Shown: positions 1 to 7,335 of the stretch, in pieces
How positions within the stretch are numbered: position 1 is the first letter of the stretch
Layout of the letters: each line of letters starts with the position of its first letter
Assembly (NCBI GenBank): GCA_964023205.1
Contig: OZ026837.1
Location: forward strand, 9,528,088-9,592,087
Length of the DNA stretch: 64,000 bases
Source of the DNA: Lutraria lutraria
Taxonomy: Eukaryota > Mollusca > Bivalvia > Venerida > Mactridae
Reading direction: 5' to 3'
Translations under genes and position numbers: made by a program
Notes under the pieces: model-generated
The model's input: only the letters and a program-made list of their open reading frames with translations
Databases searched by the model: none
What the model was told of the DNA's origin: nothing

Positions 1-333
1 ACCATCTTTTTAAAAGACACTCCAGATCCGTTTCCTCATGGCGTAGATATTAACATGGGTCATAATCATTTGTTTGTTTATTCCGACCTTGCGTCTTATA
101 CCTATTTGGGAAACATAGAAGCCCCCATCTTACGTGTAGCTCCATTTGATCCGAGAACGAAAGCAGGAACTAACCCCCATATTCATTTCGAGTTCTTGAA
201 TTTACACTATGTACCACTGGCTAAAACCGACTTTAACACCATCACTATCCGTATAAGGGGTGACACTGGCCAGTCTATTCAGTTTATTCATGGGAAGTCT
301 ATGGTGAAACTACACCTACGCCAAAGACAATGA
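1..333 (+). CDS. Polinton/adintovirus-like minor capsid (penton-like) protein, C-terminal part
   Basis: The frame is open from the first base to a TGA at 331-333, so this is the 3' end of a gene that begins outside the window (110 codons visible). The visible part resembles the C-terminal jelly-roll segment of the single-jelly-roll minor capsid (penton-like) protein of Maverick/Polinton elements and adintoviruses: a HLFVYSDLASY strand, an APILRVAPFD strand, then YVPLAKTDFNTITIRI followed by RGDTGQSIQF and a terminal VKLHLRQ strand. In that family the protein forms the pentameric capsid vertex. It overlaps the next gene by four bases (ATGA, 330-333), a compact arrangement typical of viral late genes and foreign to the surrounding host DNA. 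Family assignment is from remembered conservation and was not searched. The visible reading frame has no break, but the locus downstream is truncated, so the copy is probably not functional. Confidence 0.72.
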   Translation, partial: TIFLKDTPDPFPHGVDINMGHNHLFVYSDLASYTYLGNIEAPILRVAPFDPRTKAGTNPHIHFEFLNLHYVPLAKTDFNTITIRIRGDTGQSIQFIHGKSMVKLHLRQRQ

Positions 334-695
334 TACCTACTTACCAAGGTCAACCTCGACAATATGGACACGGACTTGGATCCATGTTTAAGAAAGCCAT
401 GAAAAGAATCATGCCTTTACTGAGTCCATTTGTGAAATCTGGAGTTCACACCTTGAAAAAAGAAGGACTCCAACAAGGAAGAGCCGCTATGCAAGATATC
501 TTGACAGGATCAAACGCTAAAAAAGTAATACGAAAACGTGGAGCCTCTGTATTAAAAGATGTGGGTGAATCCTTGTTACGTGCCGTGGCCAGCCCTAAAA
601 GACGTATAAAGAGCAAACCAGTCAAGAAAAGACCTCATTCGAAACTTCATCGTCGCCGAGTTAAGCAGGCCAGACCTCTTGATATTTTCGATTAA
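330..695 (+). CDS. pX-like basic core/membrane-active protein of a Polinton/adintovirus-like element
   Basis: An intact 121-residue ORF starts at the ATG that overlaps the upstream stop. The N-terminus is Gly-rich (YGHGLGSMFKKA, residues 12-23). A predicted amphipathic stretch follows (MKRIMPLLSPFVKSGVHTL, about 24-42). Next comes the KEGLQQGRAAMQDILTGSNA segment (about 44-63), and the C-terminal 30 residues are strongly Arg/Lys-rich. This order (Gly-rich start, hydrophobic helix, conserved middle, basic tail) is what is described for the pX-like proteins encoded between penton and hexon genes in adintoviruses and Polintons, likened to adenovirus pX/mu. A role in virion core condensation or membrane interaction is family knowledge, not something shown here. 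The position between a penton-like and a hexon-like frame supports the call. No internal stop or frameshift is visible. Confidence 0.68.
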   Translation: MIPTYQGQPRQYGHGLGSMFKKAMKRIMPLLSPFVKSGVHTLKKEGLQQGRAAMQDILTGSNAKKVIRKRGASVLKDVGESLLRAVASPKRRIKSKPVKKRPHSKLHRRRVKQARPLDIFD

Positions 696-697
696 TC

Positions 698-877
698 ATG
701 ATGCAACACGGTTCCTGCGAATGTAGTAAGACAGAGTTGGATGTGTTTGTTGTGCCACCTACCATGACAGCCATGCAAGAGGGTCAATGGACTGAGCATT
801 ATTCCATTTCTGCCCTGGACAATAATACTCCCATAGAATTCGGATTCCTGCACCTAGCAGTGTGGCTTGGTTTGTGA
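698..877 (+). pseudogene. truncated major capsid (hexon-like, double jelly-roll) protein N-terminus
   Basis: Two bases after the pX-like stop an ATG opens a 59-codon frame ending in TGA at 875-877. The first ~48 residues carry the N-terminal signature of the Polinton/adintovirus major capsid protein (the family annotated in nematodes as F54H12.2-like): a CxC near the start, then LDVFVVPPTMTAMQ, EGQW and a short NNTPIEF. The full protein is several hundred residues. Here similarity stops right after IEF, and the following ten residues are unrelated and run into a stop. The break at about 830-860 may be a deletion junction rather than a simple frameshift, because none of the three frames continues the family sequence beyond it. 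It is a dead remnant. Gene order penton, pX, hexon matches the viral late region. Confidence 0.65.
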
Positions 878-1049
878 AGTATGTGAGAAATTCACAAAAG
901 AAGAGTTTGTGTTTCGAAAGCATATTTGGGATCATATAGAATGTTTTCGTTGTGGAATTCTACGGTTTGTACGGAACCCTTCAACAATGAATGCTTTTAT
1001 TGTCATACTGTACTTTGTTATTTGTACTTTCTTATTTAAACTAAGTTAA
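858..1049 (+). pseudogene. Cys/His-rich (C2H2-like) zinc-finger fragment
   Basis: A frame open from 858 to TAA at 1047-1049 has no in-frame ATG before its recognisable part. It contains CEVCEKFTKEEFVFRKHIWDH, i.e. C-x2-C-x11-H-x3-H, close to a C2H2 finger, followed by a second C-x2-C (ECFRC). After about residue 40 the sequence becomes hydrophobic. Another frame there reads a further C-x2-C (ECFYCH), suggesting a frameshift inside an older Cys-rich protein. The fragment begins inside the end of the truncated capsid frame, so it may have been joined to it by a deletion. Its 3' flank (1126-1250) is homologous to the flanks of the two small genes at 3748 and 5590, so it may be the remnant of a third gene of that set. 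Function unknown. Confidence 0.4.
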
Positions 1050-1131
1050 AGAAATTATATATAAATAAATGATATACAATGTAATATGCTTTTGTCTTTG
1101 ATTCAGAAACAAAACGAATCTAACACATGGT
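1050..1131 (+). other. 3' flank of the zinc-finger fragment
   Basis: AT-rich stretch with overlapping ATAAATAAAT that could act as a polyadenylation signal. Nothing else is recognisable. Confidence 0.3.
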
Positions 1132-1215
1132 GGCTCAAATAAGGGCCAACATACCATTCCAAAAAATAAATAAATCACTCTCACATTGTCAGTATCATAA
1201 TACTATATTTACATA
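1132..1215 (+). terminator. decayed histone-type 3' stem-loop with conserved downstream flank
   Basis: Sixteen bases at 1132-1147 (GGCTCAAATAAGGGCC) occupy the place of the intact stem-loops at 4113 and 6072. Five of six stem pairs remain possible (one G-U wobble), but the TTTTC loop has become AAAT-like and the closing U-A pair is lost. The next ~70 bases, including AATCACTCTCACATTGTCAG, are clearly homologous to those after the stem-loop at 4113. The purine-rich motif has changed from AGAAAGAATC to a TAAATAAATC type. This looks like an ancestral histone-like 3' end that has degenerated. Confidence 0.5.
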
Positions 1216-1224
1216 CCTATCTGA

Positions 1225-1245
1225 TGACGTCAAATCATGACGTCA
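1225..1245 (+). promoter_or_regulatory. pair of TGACGTCA (CRE/ATF-type) palindromes
   Basis: Two perfect TGACGTCA octamers at 1225-1232 and 1238-1245, 13 bases apart. The same octamer occurs twice just upstream of the gene at 5590. Binding by CREB/ATF-type bZIP factors is family knowledge; activity here is unproven. Confidence 0.4.
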
Positions 1246-1404
1246 TTTATAAACTTAATGTGCTAGTGCGTAGATATTATGGGGTAAGTGTACGTTTGCT
1301 ACTTATAATACAAAGAGTTAAGGATTTCAATCTCTAATTCGAAACCTCCATTTTGAAGAATACTCAATTTCATGAATTTTACTGACATATTGACATATTC
1401 CTTA

Positions 1405-1434
1405 GGATCATGGGTTCAAACCCCACTGGGACCA
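1405..1434 (+). other. tRNA T-arm-like sequence with Pol III B box
   Basis: ATGGGTTCAAACCCCACTGG contains a good B-box core (GGTTCAAACCC) in a 5-bp stem with a 7-base loop, followed by a T-run. No convincing D-arm or anticodon arm is seen upstream, so this is at most the 3' part of a tRNA-derived repeat. Confidence 0.3.
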
Positions 1435-1721
1435 TACTTTTTTCTCTTTTTTTAGTTTTTAGGTAATGTTTCCTATTAATAACATGAATTTATACAGTAA
1501 TATGGAAGGAAATATTTATTCCATTTTTTTGGGTCTAGTTTATTGGAATTTATATATGGTTAATTAACGAAAATCAATTTACTATGAATTTCTGACAGTA
1601 TTTAGAATACGATCCTTAACACTTCGTAATAGACTTCAAAAACCTTAAGAGACTGTCACATTTTTTTCAATCATGTATAAAGTGTGATGTATAATGTGAT
1701 TGTGTGATGTGTAACATTTTT
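1435..1721. other. gene-free AT-rich spacer
   Basis: No ORF, RNA gene or repeat recognised between the B-box fragment and the 16-bp array. Confidence 0.4.
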
Positions 1722-2104
1722 CTACAAAGTATAACAGTGATACAATATAACAGTGATACAATATAATAGTTATACAATATAACAGTGATACAATATAACA
1801 GTGATACAATATAACAGTGATACAATATAACAATGATACAATATAACAGTGATACAATATAACAGTGATACAATATAATAGTTATACAATATAACAGTGA
1901 TACAATATAACAGTGATACAATATAACAGTGATACAATATAACAGTGATACAATATAACAGTAATACAGTTTAACAGTGATACAATATAATAGTGATACA
2001 ATATAACAGTGATATAATATAATAGTTATACAATATAACAGTAATACAGTATAACAGTGATACAATATAACAGTGATATAATATAATAGTTATACAATAT
2101 AACC
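1722..2104. repeat. 16-bp tandem repeat (AT-rich minisatellite)
   Basis: About 24 copies of a 16-bp unit TACAATATAACAGTGA, with variants TAGTTA and TAGTGA in the last six bases. Because 16 is not a multiple of three, all frames stay open on the minus strand, giving spurious Tyr/Cys/Leu/Ile-rich frames of 70 and 132 codons that are not genes. Confidence 0.92.
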
Positions 2105-2159
2105 ATGAATTTAACACAATCTTGAAGTGTTGGAACAAATAAAACCTTGCTGACCGTAT

Positions 2160-3530
2160 ATACTTAAATCAAATCATGACACTGACTGTCTATACTTTTG
2201 TCTATACTTTTATCATATCATAACACTGACTGTCTATACCAATATCAAATCATGACACTGAATGTCTATAATAACATCAAATCATGACACTGACTGTCTA
2301 TACCATATCATATCATGACACTGACTGTCTATACTTTTTTCAAATCATGGCACTGACTGTCTATACTAATATCAAATCATGACACTGACTGTATATAACC
2401 ATATCATATCATGACACTGACTGTCTATACTTATATCAAATCATGACACTGACTGTCTATACCTATATCATATCATGACACTGACTCTCTATAATTTTAT
2501 CATATCATGACACTGACTATCTATACTGATATCAAATCATGACACTGACTGTATATACTAAAATTAAATCAAGACTCTGACTGTCTATACCAACATCAAA
2601 TCATGACACTGACTGTCTATACATATATCATATCATGCCACTGACTGTCTATACCTGTATCATATCATGAAACTGACTGTCTATACATATATCATATCAT
2701 GACACTGACTGTCTATACCTATATCATATCATGAAACTGACTGTCTATACCTTTATCAAATTATGACACTGACTGTCAATGCCCATATCAAATCATGACA
2801 CTGACTGTCTGTACTTTTATCAAATCATGACACTGACTGTATCTACTTATATTAAATCATAACAATGTATATACGAATATCAAATCATGACATTGACTGT
2901 CTATACTAATATCAAATCTTGACACTGACTGTCGATACCTATATCATATCATGACACTGACTGTCTATACCATATCAAATCATGACACTGACTGTCTGTA
3001 CTTTTATCAAATCATGACACTGACTGTATCTACTTATATTAAATCATAACAATGTATATACTAATATCAAATCATGACATTGACTGTCTATACTAATATC
3101 AAATCTTGACACTGACTGTCGATACCTATATCATATCATGACACTGAGTGTCTATACCTATATCAAATCATGACACTGACTGTCTATACTTTTATCAAAT
3201 CATGACATTGACTGTCTATACTAATATCAAATCTTGACACTGACTGTCGATACCTATATCATATCATGACACTGAGTGTCTATACCTATATCAAATCATG
3301 ACACTGACTGTCTACACTAATATCAAATCATGACACTGACTGTCTATACTTTTATCATATCATGACACTGACTTTCTATGCCTATATCAAATCATGACAC
3401 TGACTGTATATGCCTTTATCATATCATGACACTGACTGACTATACTAATATTAAATCATGACACTAATTGTCTATACTTTTATCAAATCATGACACTGAC
3501 TGTATATACTAATATCAAATCATGACAATG
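2160..3530. repeat. 32-bp degenerate tandem repeat
   Basis: Roughly 42 diverged copies of a unit of about 31-32 bp whose core reads CATGACACTGACTGTCTATA, joined by a variable AT-rich linker (ATATCAAAT or ATATCATAT). A block around 2800-2960 recurs at about 2990-3140 with the same private variants, indicating internal duplication of several units at a time. Confidence 0.92.
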
Positions 3531-3603
3531 TCGACCATGTTGAATCATGAAACATAAATGAGCTATGGAACATGAAAAAAACACTAACTGACCTAGAAAA
3601 CAA

Positions 3604-3690
3604 CAGACCAATGAAATGCCGTTAAAATAGACCAATGAAATACTGTTAAAATGGACCAATGAAATACTGTTAAAATGGACAAATCAGAGT
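3604..3690 (+). promoter_or_regulatory. 24-bp spaced CCAAT-box cluster upstream of the 3748 gene
   Basis: Three near-identical 24-bp units each contain GACCAATGAAA, with CCAAT at 3608, 3632 and 3656, and a fourth decayed copy (GACAAATCAG) at about 3676. All are in the same orientation, 90-140 bp before the ATG at 3748, and no TATA box is evident. Multiple CCAAT boxes bound by NF-Y are characteristic of S-phase and histone promoters, which fits the histone-type 3' end of this gene. Confidence 0.5.
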
Positions 3691-3747
3691 CCTTGTATCA
3701 TAGTCAGTGAGTGGCCTTACCTTGATCTAGTTTCATTCTGTATCGAG

Positions 3748-4071
3748 ATGTCTCAACGTACGCTTAACATTATTAAGAGAAAGTATACAACCTTAGGGTT
3801 GTATATTGAACAGCTGGAAATGCAGCTAGAAGAGCTGCGGTTGGAGGTGAAGACCCTGAGAGAGGGGAAGAAGTTCGCAGAGGAGGTGGAGGTCTGCTCT
3901 GGGGAAGAGGACTGGGGGGATACCCCTCAAGAATCAACCCCAGAGAACTGGGAAGATGAACTCACGGAGGTTCCTTCGAACCTCTATCAACCCACACCGG
4001 ACCCCAAGGATGTCAAGAAATGGGACAAGTGGTGTCCTGCTTGTATGGGGAGATGCGGTCAACGCCATTAA
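3748..4071 (+). CDS. small acidic coiled-coil protein with Cys-rich tail; histone-type mRNA 3' end
   Basis: Intact 107-residue ORF from ATG 3748 to TAA 4071. Residues 16-42 form a likely coiled coil (LGLYIEQLEMQLEELRLEVK with Leu/Ile at heptad spacing). Residues 46-80 are acidic and Ser/Pro/Trp-containing (EEDWGD, ENWEDEL). The tail is WCPACMGRCGQRH, a C-x2-C-x3-C that could bind zinc. I do not recognise the family and assign no function. GC content and codon use are clearly richer than the flanking DNA, which argues for a real gene. Upstream are three CCAAT boxes; TTTCATTCTG sits just before the start, as it does before the gene at 5590. Downstream, 20 bases after the stop, are two tandem histone-type stem-loops. 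By layout it is a sibling of the 5590-6024 gene (coiled coil then Cys tail), though the sequences are hardly alike. Confidence 0.6.
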   Translation: MSQRTLNIIKRKYTTLGLYIEQLEMQLEELRLEVKTLREGKKFAEEVEVCSGEEDWGDTPQESTPENWEDELTEVPSNLYQPTPDPKDVKKWDKWCPACMGRCGQRH

Positions 4072-4090
4072 TCCCCATACAAGTACCAAC

Positions 4091-4151
4091 GGTCCTTTTC
4101 AGGACCACCAACGGCCCTTTTCAGGGCCCCCATACAATTCAGAAAGAATCA
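4091..4151 (+). terminator. tandem histone-type mRNA 3' stem-loops plus purine-rich downstream element
   Basis: GGTCCTTTTCAGGACC (4091-4106) and GGCCCTTTTCAGGGCC (4113-4128) both fit the metazoan replication-dependent histone stem-loop consensus GGYYYTTYTNARRRCC exactly. Each has a 6-bp stem and TTTC loop; the base differences between the two are compensatory (T-A versus C-G pair). They lie 20 bases after the stop codon. Twelve bases after the second loop is CAGAAAGAATC, which resembles the histone downstream element that pairs with U7 snRNA. In the histone system SLBP binds the loop and the mRNA is cut without polyadenylation, restricting expression to S phase. Two loops in a row are not the normal histone arrangement. 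Confidence 0.82.
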
Positions 4152-4235
4152 CTCTCATATTGTCAATATTACTAGTATATTTACATTCCTATCTGATAAC
4201 ACCAAATACAAATAGACGGTGTCAGGTAAGTTTTC

Positions 4236-5205
4236 TATAAACATTTCCTACAAAGTGCTGTGATAGTATGATGTGTACAATCATTTTCAACAAATGTATA
4301 CAGTATTCAAATTGCTGTGATAGTATATATTAAGTATACAGTATTCAAATTGCTGTGATAGTATATATTAAGTGTACAGTGTTCAAATTGCTGTGATAGT
4401 ATATATTAAGTGTACAGTGTTCAAATTGCTGTGATAGTATATATTAAGTGTACAGTGTTCAAATTGCTGTGATAGTATATATTAAGTGTACAGTGTTCAA
4501 ATTGCTGTGATAGTATATATTAAGTGTACAGTGTTCAAATTGCTGTGATAGTATATATTAAGTGTACAGTGTTCAAATTGCTGTGATAGTATATATTAAG
4601 TGTACAGTGTTCAAATTGCTGTGATAGTATTAAGTATACAGTGTTCAAATTGCTGTGATAGTATTAAGTATACAGTGTTCAAATTGCTGTGATAGTATAT
4701 ATCAAGTGTACAGTGTTCAAATTGCTGTGATAGTATTAAGTATACAGTGTTCAAATTGCTGTGATAGTATATATTAAGTATACAGTATTCAAATTGCTGT
4801 GATAGTATATATTAAGTGTACAGTGTTCAAATTGCTGTGATAGTATATATTAAGTGTACAGTGTTCAAATTGCTGTGATAGTATATATTAAGTGTACAGT
4901 GTTCAAATTGCTGTGATAGTATATATTAAGTGTACAGTGTTCAAATTGCTGTGATAGTATTAAGTATACAGTGTTCAAATTGCTGTGATAGTATATATTA
5001 AGTATACAGTATTCAAATTGCTGTGATAGTATATATTAAGTGTACAGTGTTCAAATTGCTGTGATAGTATATATTAAGTGTACAGTGTTCAAATTGCTGT
5101 GATAGTATATATTAAGTGTACAGTGTTCAAATTGCTGTGATAGTATATATTAAGTGTACAGTGTTCAAATTGCTGTGATAGTATATATTAAGTGTACAGT
5201 ATTCA
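4236..5205. repeat. 38-bp tandem repeat
   Basis: About 26 highly similar copies of a 38-bp unit (AAATTGCTGTGATAGTATAT followed by TAAGTGTACAGTGTTC). Some units are 34 bp, lacking TATA in the middle, and variants alternate GTGTACAG/GTATACAG. Much more homogeneous than the 32-bp array, so probably younger. Several frames stay open through it but code for nothing recognisable. Confidence 0.93.
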
Positions 5206-5464
5206 AATGTGGACAAAAGTGTTGTGCTCAACGTAACTCTAGACCAGAAGGTCACAGACGTTTGTATCATAGTATCATACATAGAAATACAACTCTTTAT
5301 GGTGATCATTAAATGTAAACAATGTTACTGTTTCATAAAATGTTTCATGTAGTTTCTTGTTACTGTTTCTTGTTACAAAAATAAAAGTTTAGAAAAACTG
5401 AAACTAGGTGTCTGTTGTCTTTTTTCTAAGTTCATAAAAATCAAGCTCCGCACATGCATCGGCG
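5206..5464. other. spacer between 38-bp array and 5590 gene promoter
   Basis: Mostly unique AT-rich DNA. An AATAAA hexamer at 5380-5385 on the + strand could be a polyadenylation signal. No gene seen. Confidence 0.35.
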
Positions 5465-5466
5465 CG

Positions 5467-5514
5467 TGACGCCATCCAACCCTAGGGTGACGTCATCCAA
5501 GCAATATGACGTCA
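5467..5514 (+). promoter_or_regulatory. triple TGACGTCATCCA (CRE/ATF-type) cluster upstream of the 5590 gene
   Basis: Three related sites: TGACGCCATCCAAC at 5467, TGACGTCATCCAA at 5488 and 5507. Two contain a perfect TGACGTCA octamer. They lie 75-125 bases before the preferred ATG at 5590. The last octamer overlaps an earlier in-frame ATG (5506), a further reason to place the start downstream. Confidence 0.5.
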
Positions 5515-5589
5515 TCCAACCACGAGAGTGGGGGGTGTAATACAATACTTACAATGCCTCATTTCATTCTGAGAACTCAAACGCTCAAG

Positions 5590-6024
5590 ATGGAGGCTTT
5601 ATTCAATGAACTCAAAACAGCAAAACAACTGACTGAAAAACAGAGCAGGGTATGGCGTTCAATCAGTCGCTTAGCGGCTAGCATTGTTAGAAAAAGGGAA
5701 CGAGATCTTCAAACCATTGGTGAGACTTTGAATTGCATTGAAACCAATCGATTTCATCATAGAGAAGAATTATCTCAAATGCGAGAGCAATTTCGAGATA
5801 AAGTCAGAGAAAGGCAGCGAGATGCTCGGGAACGAACGGCGAATAGACAACGGGAACAACAACAAGAAGAAGAGCATTGGCGTATCATCACTACCGCTCA
5901 AGTTGAGTACACGGAACAACCACCAGAACAGGAATGGTCCTGTGGGGATCTAACATGCAGGCTCTGCTATCCCCCACCAGACTGCCAATGCGAACTATGT
6001 ACCCAACCAGATCAGTCAGCATAG
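5590..6024 (+). CDS. basic coiled-coil protein with Cys-rich tail; histone-type mRNA 3' end
   Basis: 144-residue ORF. The frame is open from an ATG at 5506, but that codon lies inside a CRE-like site, so I place the start at 5590 (AAGATGG, good Kozak context), preceded by TTTCATTCTG as in the 3748 gene. Residues 1-85 are helical and rich in Leu, Arg and Glu (MEALFNELKTAKQLTEKQ, later REELSQMREQFRDKVRERQR). A Gln/Glu/Arg stretch of about 20 residues follows, then a Pro/Gln linker. The tail is Cys-rich: CGDLTCRLC, then CQCELC, three possible C-x2-C-type pairs that may bind zinc. Family not recognised. Two tandem histone-type stem-loops start 26 bases after the stop. Likely a distant partner of the 3748-4071 gene. 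Confidence 0.62.
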   Translation: MEALFNELKTAKQLTEKQSRVWRSISRLAASIVRKRERDLQTIGETLNCIETNRFHHREELSQMREQFRDKVRERQRDARERTANRQREQQQEEEHWRIITTAQVEYTEQPPEQEWSCGDLTCRLCYPPPDCQCELCTQPDQSA

Positions 6025-6049
6025 TTTAAAAGTTTAAAAAACTATCAAC

Positions 6050-6110
6050 GGTCCTTTTCAGGACCACCAACGGCCCTTTTCAGGGCCACCATGTCTTTTC
6101 GAAAGAAAAT
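6050..6110 (+). terminator. second pair of tandem histone-type mRNA 3' stem-loops plus purine-rich element
   Basis: GGTCCTTTTCAGGACC (6050-6065) and GGCCCTTTTCAGGGCC (6072-6087) are identical to the pair at 4091-4128, with the same ACCAAC spacer. Here the second loop is followed by ACCA, the normal histone 3' flank. Thirteen bases on is GAAAGAAAA (6101-6109), a good match to a purine-rich histone downstream element. The loop pair and spacer are conserved almost perfectly although the two upstream coding sequences are not, indicating selection on, or recent copying of, the 3' end. Confidence 0.82.
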
Positions 6111-6714
6111 TCTCTCATTGTCTCAAATAAATATTTAGTCTATACAGTACAAATAACAAAACACACACAGTACCCAGAACATTCCTAAAATCCATTTCAT
6201 ACTATTTTGGGGTACAACATTGATTTCCAATTTGTCCCAATTTGTCACAATTTTGAAAACTTCTGGGTACCAATTACGTTGATTTGGTACCCAGGGTATC
6301 GCCATATACTACTAATATAACGTGCTGAATTTATTATTTATAATATTTATCTTACATTCTTACAGAGGTGCGGGCGCGAGCGTGATAGAAATCATTCGGT
6401 TCTATATTTAGAAAGGAAAACCCCGGAATTCCGTAGCAACGACATCTTAAATTTTCTTTACTAAAATATTTCTTGAGTGCGTTCATAAATATCACCTATC
6501 TTAAGATAAGATTTTTTTCCTAGCTTAGCTAATTTTGACAGAGTTTAAGAAAACTATTAAGATGCTTTATAAATACCGGCCCTGATCTACTGTTCAGTTA
6601 GGATAATTGTAGAGTGACGCAGTGGTCGAGTACACTTTTACGTAGCCCTACTAATTCGGCTTTCCGGTTGGCCGATTTTCGTGAACGAATTCGGAAGGGC
6701 CATCCTCTCAGCCT
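6111..6714. other. gene-free stretch after the second stem-loop pair
   Basis: The first ~40 bases continue the flank shared with the other stem-loop loci. The rest is AT-rich DNA with a GGTACCC-containing inverted motif near 6265-6295. No gene seen. Confidence 0.35.
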
Positions 6715-7335
6715 TACAAACATCTGCATATTTATGTGCGGAATTTAAAATTACGTCAAAATTCTTCAATTACGTGTATAACTTACTTAATTCAATACAA
6801 ATAACAATAATCTGCATGAATGTGCTTTAAAAAATCTGTGTTAAATGTCAAACTTGAAATATTTAACTTAAATTTTACGTCGCGTGAAAAAAAACGGTAC
6901 GAACGGACTTTAGCCTCATACAGTTCCCCTCCGTACATAAATACCGTCGGACAGTTAATTCTATATTGATCTTTATAATGAGTACCTAGAATTAACAAAA
7001 GTTTATTGAAAATTAACTTGCCAACGTTTCGTTGACATGCCAGCTTATTTAAACGTGTACTTAAAAATTATTTTGAGAGTAGGCAATGTTTACCATGACA
7101 CCGGCATTTTACCGCCATTACGCCAGTTTCTTTTTCAGTTGGGAAATAGTGGGGAGAAACAAATCATTAATGCATCTTTCAGAAAAAGGTATGTGGGAAT
7201 AATTTATACTCATATGAGTATAGAAACATGTTTTCTACCCACGGAATGGTTCACTTTGGTCACAGATATTGTAGTTATCGGGCCCAACGGGTTTTAATTG
7301 GGGATTTTCCGCACACAAATATGCAGATCTTTGTT
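6715..7335. repeat. inverted-repeat-bounded segment (possible non-autonomous transposon)
   Basis: A ~27-base sequence containing ATCTGCATATTTATGTGCGG at about 6720-6744 is matched in reverse complement at 7307-7332 (TTCCGCACACAAATATGCAG), with only two mismatches; weaker similarity extends outward on both sides. The ~560 bp inside contain a frame of 86 codons (7037-7297) that I do not recognise. No target-site duplication was identified, so transposon status is an inference. Confidence 0.45.

Noticed and set aside
1667..2065. 132-codon minus-strand frame rich in Tyr, Cys, Leu and Ile, resembling a membrane protein
   Set aside because: It is the translation of a 16-bp tandem repeat; the period keeps all frames open without any coding constraint.
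3748..4071. Possible LxCxE retinoblastoma-binding motif, as in small DNA tumour virus proteins
   Set aside because: The only candidate (EVCSGEE) has wrong spacing, and no LxCxE is present in either stem-loop gene.
4236..5205. Regular 38-bp repeats considered as a CRISPR-like array
   Set aside because: Units abut directly with no unique spacers and the context is eukaryotic.
5506..5589. Upstream in-frame ATG giving a 172-residue version of the second stem-loop gene
   Set aside because: That ATG lies inside a CRE-like octamer within the presumed promoter. The ATG at 5590 has a better Kozak context and the same upstream motif as the 3748 gene.
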